Positions 4,964-7,292 of a DNA stretch of 7,292 bases are shown here, one piece after another. This stretch comes from Hyphomicrobiales bacterium (lineage in GTDB: Bacteria; Pseudomonadota; Alphaproteobacteria; Rhizobiales; Beijerinckiaceae). The stretch covers positions 1 through 7,292 of the forward strand of contig JAQGKM010000324.1 in the NCBI GenBank assembly GCA_028290125.1, given 5' to 3'. Made by a program: the position numbers and the translations under genes. The first letter of the stretch is position 1. Every line of letters starts with the position of its first letter. Under the pieces are notes generated by a model. The model did no database searches. It worked only from the letters and a program-made list of their open reading frames with translations, and had not been told where the DNA came from.

Positions 4964-7292
4964 TGTTCGAGAAAGTACTCATCGCCAATCGTGGCGAGAT
5001 CGCGCTGCGCGTGATCCGCACGCTGCGCCGCATGGGCATTGCCTCGATCGCGGTCTATTCCGACGCGGACCGTTTCACGCGGCCCGTGCTCGACGCAGAT
5101 GAAGCCGTTCGTATCGGCCCCGCGCCTGCGAAGGACAGCTATCTGAACATCGACGCGATCATCGCCGCCTGCAAGGCGACGGGCGCTGAGGCGGTGCATC
5201 CGGGCTACGGGTTCCTCTCCGAGAATGCGGCCTTTGCCGAGCGCCTCGCGGCGGAGGGCATCGTCTTCATCGGCCCGCGTCCCGAGCATCTCCGCGAGTT
5301 CGGACTGAAGCATACGGCGCGCGAAATCGCCGCACGCTGCGGCGCGCCGTTGTTGCCGGGCAGCGATCTGCTCGCCTCATCTGACGAAGCCGTAAAGGCG
5401 GCGGCGCAGATCGGTTACCCCGTCATGCTGAAGAGCACGGCGGGCGGCGGCGGCATCGGCATGCAGCTGTGCCATGACGAGGCGGAGCTCGTCGCAAAGT
5501 TCGACGCGGTGCAGCGCATGGCGGGCGCGAGCTTCGGAGATGCGCGCGTCTATCTCGAACGCTTCATCGCGGTCGCACGCCACATCGAAGTGCAGATCTT
5601 CGGGCTTGGCGACGGCCGCGTGCTGTCGCTCGGCGAACGCGATTGCTCGCTTCAGCGTCGCAACCAGAAAGTCGTCGAGGAGACGCCCGCGCCCAACATC
5701 TCGAACGAGACCCGCGCACGCCTGCACGCAAGCGCCGTCGCGCTGGGCGAGGCTGTCGCTTACGAATCCGCCGGCACGGTCGAATTCATCTACGATGTCG
5801 GGCGTGAGGACTTCTCGTTCCTCGAAGTGAACACGCGCCTGCAGGTCGAGCATCCGGTGACCGAGGCCGTTTTCGGCGTCGATCTCGTCGAATGGATGAT
5901 CCGCCAGGCGGCGGGCGAGTTCGTCGCGCCTGCGCAGTCGTCCCTCGTCCCGCAGGGCGCGGCGATGGAGGTGCGCATCTACGCGGAAAATCCGCAAGCG
6001 GGATTCCGCCCCTCGACTGGCCTGCTGACGCAGGTGGCCTGGCCGGAGGGCGTGCGCCTAGACGGCTGGATCGAGACTGGCAGCGACGTCACGGCTTTCT
6101 ACGATCCGATGCTGGCGAAACTCATCGTGCATGGCGACACGCGCGACGCTGCGCTCGCTCGCTTGCGCGCGGCGCTCGAGGCCAGTCGCCTGCAAGGCAT
6201 CGAGACCAACCTCGACTATCTGCGCGCCATCGCCGCCACGCCGGGCTTTGCGGCGGGCGAGGTCTCGACGGCGGACCTGAAGGACTTCGCATTCACGCCG
6301 CGCGCCATCGAGGTGATTGCGCCCGGCGCGCAGACAAGCGTGCAGGACTGGCCCGGGCGTCTCGGCCTGTGGGATGTCGGCGTGCCGCCATCCGGACCGA
6401 TGGACGACCGCTCGCACCGGCTCGCCAACCAGATCCTCGGCAATGCCGAAGGCGCGCCGGCGCTCGAATGCACCATGACGGGACCGACGCTGCGCTTTCA
6501 TTGCGACGCCACCATCGCGCTCACCGGCGCGCAGATGGCGGCGACGCTTGATGGCGAGGCGGTCGAGTCCTTCAAGCCCGTGGACGTGCGGGCAGGGCAG
6601 GTGCTGGCGTTGGGCGCCATCGTCGGTCCGGGCCAGCGCACCTATCTCGCCATCGCGGGCGGCTTCGATGCGCCGGAGTTTCTCGGCTCGCGCGCGACCT
6701 TCTCGCTCGGCAAGTTCGGTGGACATGCGACGGGCGTGCTGCGCGCCGGTGACACGCTGAAACTTGCCGGCGCCGCGATTACCCAAGACACGACGACGCT
6801 GGATGCGCCGCAGCTCACCAGCGAATGGACCATCAAGGTGCGCTCCGGCCCGCATGGCGCGCCGGATTTCTTCGAAATGGATGACATCGCCGACCTGCTG
6901 TCATCGCGCTACGAAGTCCATTTCAACAGCGCACGCACGGGTGTGCGGCTCATCGGGCCGCAACCGCGCTGGGCGCGCAAGGATGGTGGCGAAGCGGGCC
7001 TGCATCCCTCCAATATTCACGACAACGCCTACGCCATCGGCGCCATCGATTTCACCGGCGACATGCCGATCATTCTGGGCCCCGATGGCCCGAGCCTCGG
7101 CGGGTTCGTCTGTCCAGCAGTCATCGCGCGCGACGACATGTGGAAGATGGGCCAGCTGAAGCCGGGCGACGGCGTGCGCTTTGTTGCGGAAGACGGCTAT
7201 GCGTCGGCGGTCGCGCCGCGGATTGCGCTGCGTGACGGCGCCAGCGTGCAAAGCCCGATCCTGCGCGCGGCGGACGGCGATGTGCCGGTCGT
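4963..7292 (+). CDS. Guanidine/urea carboxylase (biotin-dependent), N-terminal ~776 residues; cut by window end
   Basis: The frame opens with MFEKVLIANRGEIALRVIR and stays open to the window end. Family members are about 1,200 residues, so the rest of the carboxyltransferase and the biotin-carrier domain lie outside. Residues 1-445 form a biotin carboxylase: K116, K157, glycine loop GGGGIGM (161-167), RRNQKV (232-237), E274, and NTRLQVEH with E288, N290, R292 and E296 matching the E. coli AccC positions; R365 is the probable catalytic arginine equivalent of AccC R338. From about 447 begins the carboxyltransferase part related to KipA/allophanate hydrolase subunit 2: GAQTSVQDWPGR (455-466), SGPMDD (477-482), then SNIHDNAYAIGAIDFTGD (683-700) and GPDGPSLGGF. 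It carboxylates guanidine (or urea) using ATP, bicarbonate and biotin. Asp696 is the acidic form I would expect for guanidine; urea enzymes are recalled to have Asn there, unverified here. No SD is separate from the upstream gene end; initiation is probably by coupling (TGATG). Confidence 0.95.
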   Translation, partial: MFEKVLIANRGEIALRVIRTLRRMGIASIAVYSDADRFTRPVLDADEAVRIGPAPAKDSYLNIDAIIAACKATGAEAVHPGYGFLSENAAFAERLAAEGIVFIGPRPEHLREFGLKHTAREIAARCGAPLLPGSDLLASSDEAVKAAAQIGYPVMLKSTAGGGGIGMQLCHDEAELVAKFDAVQRMAGASFGDARVYLERFIAVARHIEVQIFGLGDGRVLSLGERDCSLQRRNQKVVEETPAPNISNETRARLHASAVALGEAVAYESAGTVEFIYDVGREDFSFLEVNTRLQVEHPVTEAVFGVDLVEWMIRQAAGEFVAPAQSSLVPQGAAMEVRIYAENPQAGFRPSTGLLTQVAWPEGVRLDGWIETGSDVTAFYDPMLAKLIVHGDTRDAALARLRAALEASRLQGIETNLDYLRAIAATPGFAAGEVSTADLKDFAFTPRAIEVIAPGAQTSVQDWPGRLGLWDVGVPPSGPMDDRSHRLANQILGNAEGAPALECTMTGPTLRFHCDATIALTGAQMAATLDGEAVESFKPVDVRAGQVLALGAIVGPGQRTYLAIAGGFDAPEFLGSRATFSLGKFGGHATGVLRAGDTLKLAGAAITQDTTTLDAPQLTSEWTIKVRSGPHGAPDFFEMDDIADLLSSRYEVHFNSARTGVRLIGPQPRWARKDGGEAGLHPSNIHDNAYAIGAIDFTGDMPIILGPDGPSLGGFVCPAVIARDDMWKMGQLKPGDGVRFVAEDGYASAVAPRIALRDGASVQSPILRAADGDVPV

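Overview
The window is high-GC DNA with tightly packed, co-directional genes. It looks like an alphaproteobacterium, probably a Hyphomicrobiales-like lineage. That placement is inferred from GC-rich codon use, gene style and the type of leader RNA, and was not checked against any database. All supported genes are on the + strand.

Layout: (1) bases 1-353 hold the 3' end of an unrelated gene, an isoprenylcysteine carboxyl methyltransferase (ICMT)-family membrane protein. (2) Bases 354-644 are a non-coding control region. It carries a near-perfect sigma-54 (RpoN) -24/-12 promoter at 441-456, then a guanidine-I (ykkC class) riboswitch aptamer at about 471-578, a stable hairpin at 585-623, and a Shine-Dalgarno (SD) site before the ATG at 645. 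(3) Bases 645-3465 encode a complete ABC importer of the nitrate/sulfonate/taurine type: periplasmic binding protein, permease and ATPase. (4) Bases 3462-4963 encode two paralogous DUF1989 proteins, the family usually annotated 'urea carboxylase-associated' and now known as the two subunits of carboxyguanidine deiminase (CgdAB). (5) Bases 4963-7292 encode the first ~776 residues of a biotin-dependent urea/guanidine carboxylase, cut off by the window end.

The genes form one operon. Stops and starts overlap at three of the five junctions (2623, 3462-3465, 4963). The likely pathway is guanidine uptake, ATP- and biotin-dependent carboxylation to carboxyguanidine, deimination by CgdAB to allophanate plus ammonia, and hydrolysis of allophanate by an allophanate hydrolase expected just downstream but not visible here. 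The riboswitch and the DUF1989 pair argue that the substrate is guanidine, although automatic annotation will tend to say urea.

The most interesting part is the leader. A nitrogen-type sigma-54 promoter is stacked on a guanidine-sensing RNA. In addition, the nine bases just before the start codon exactly repeat the region containing the 5' strand of aptamer stem P1, which suggests a simple strand-exchange switch controlling translation.
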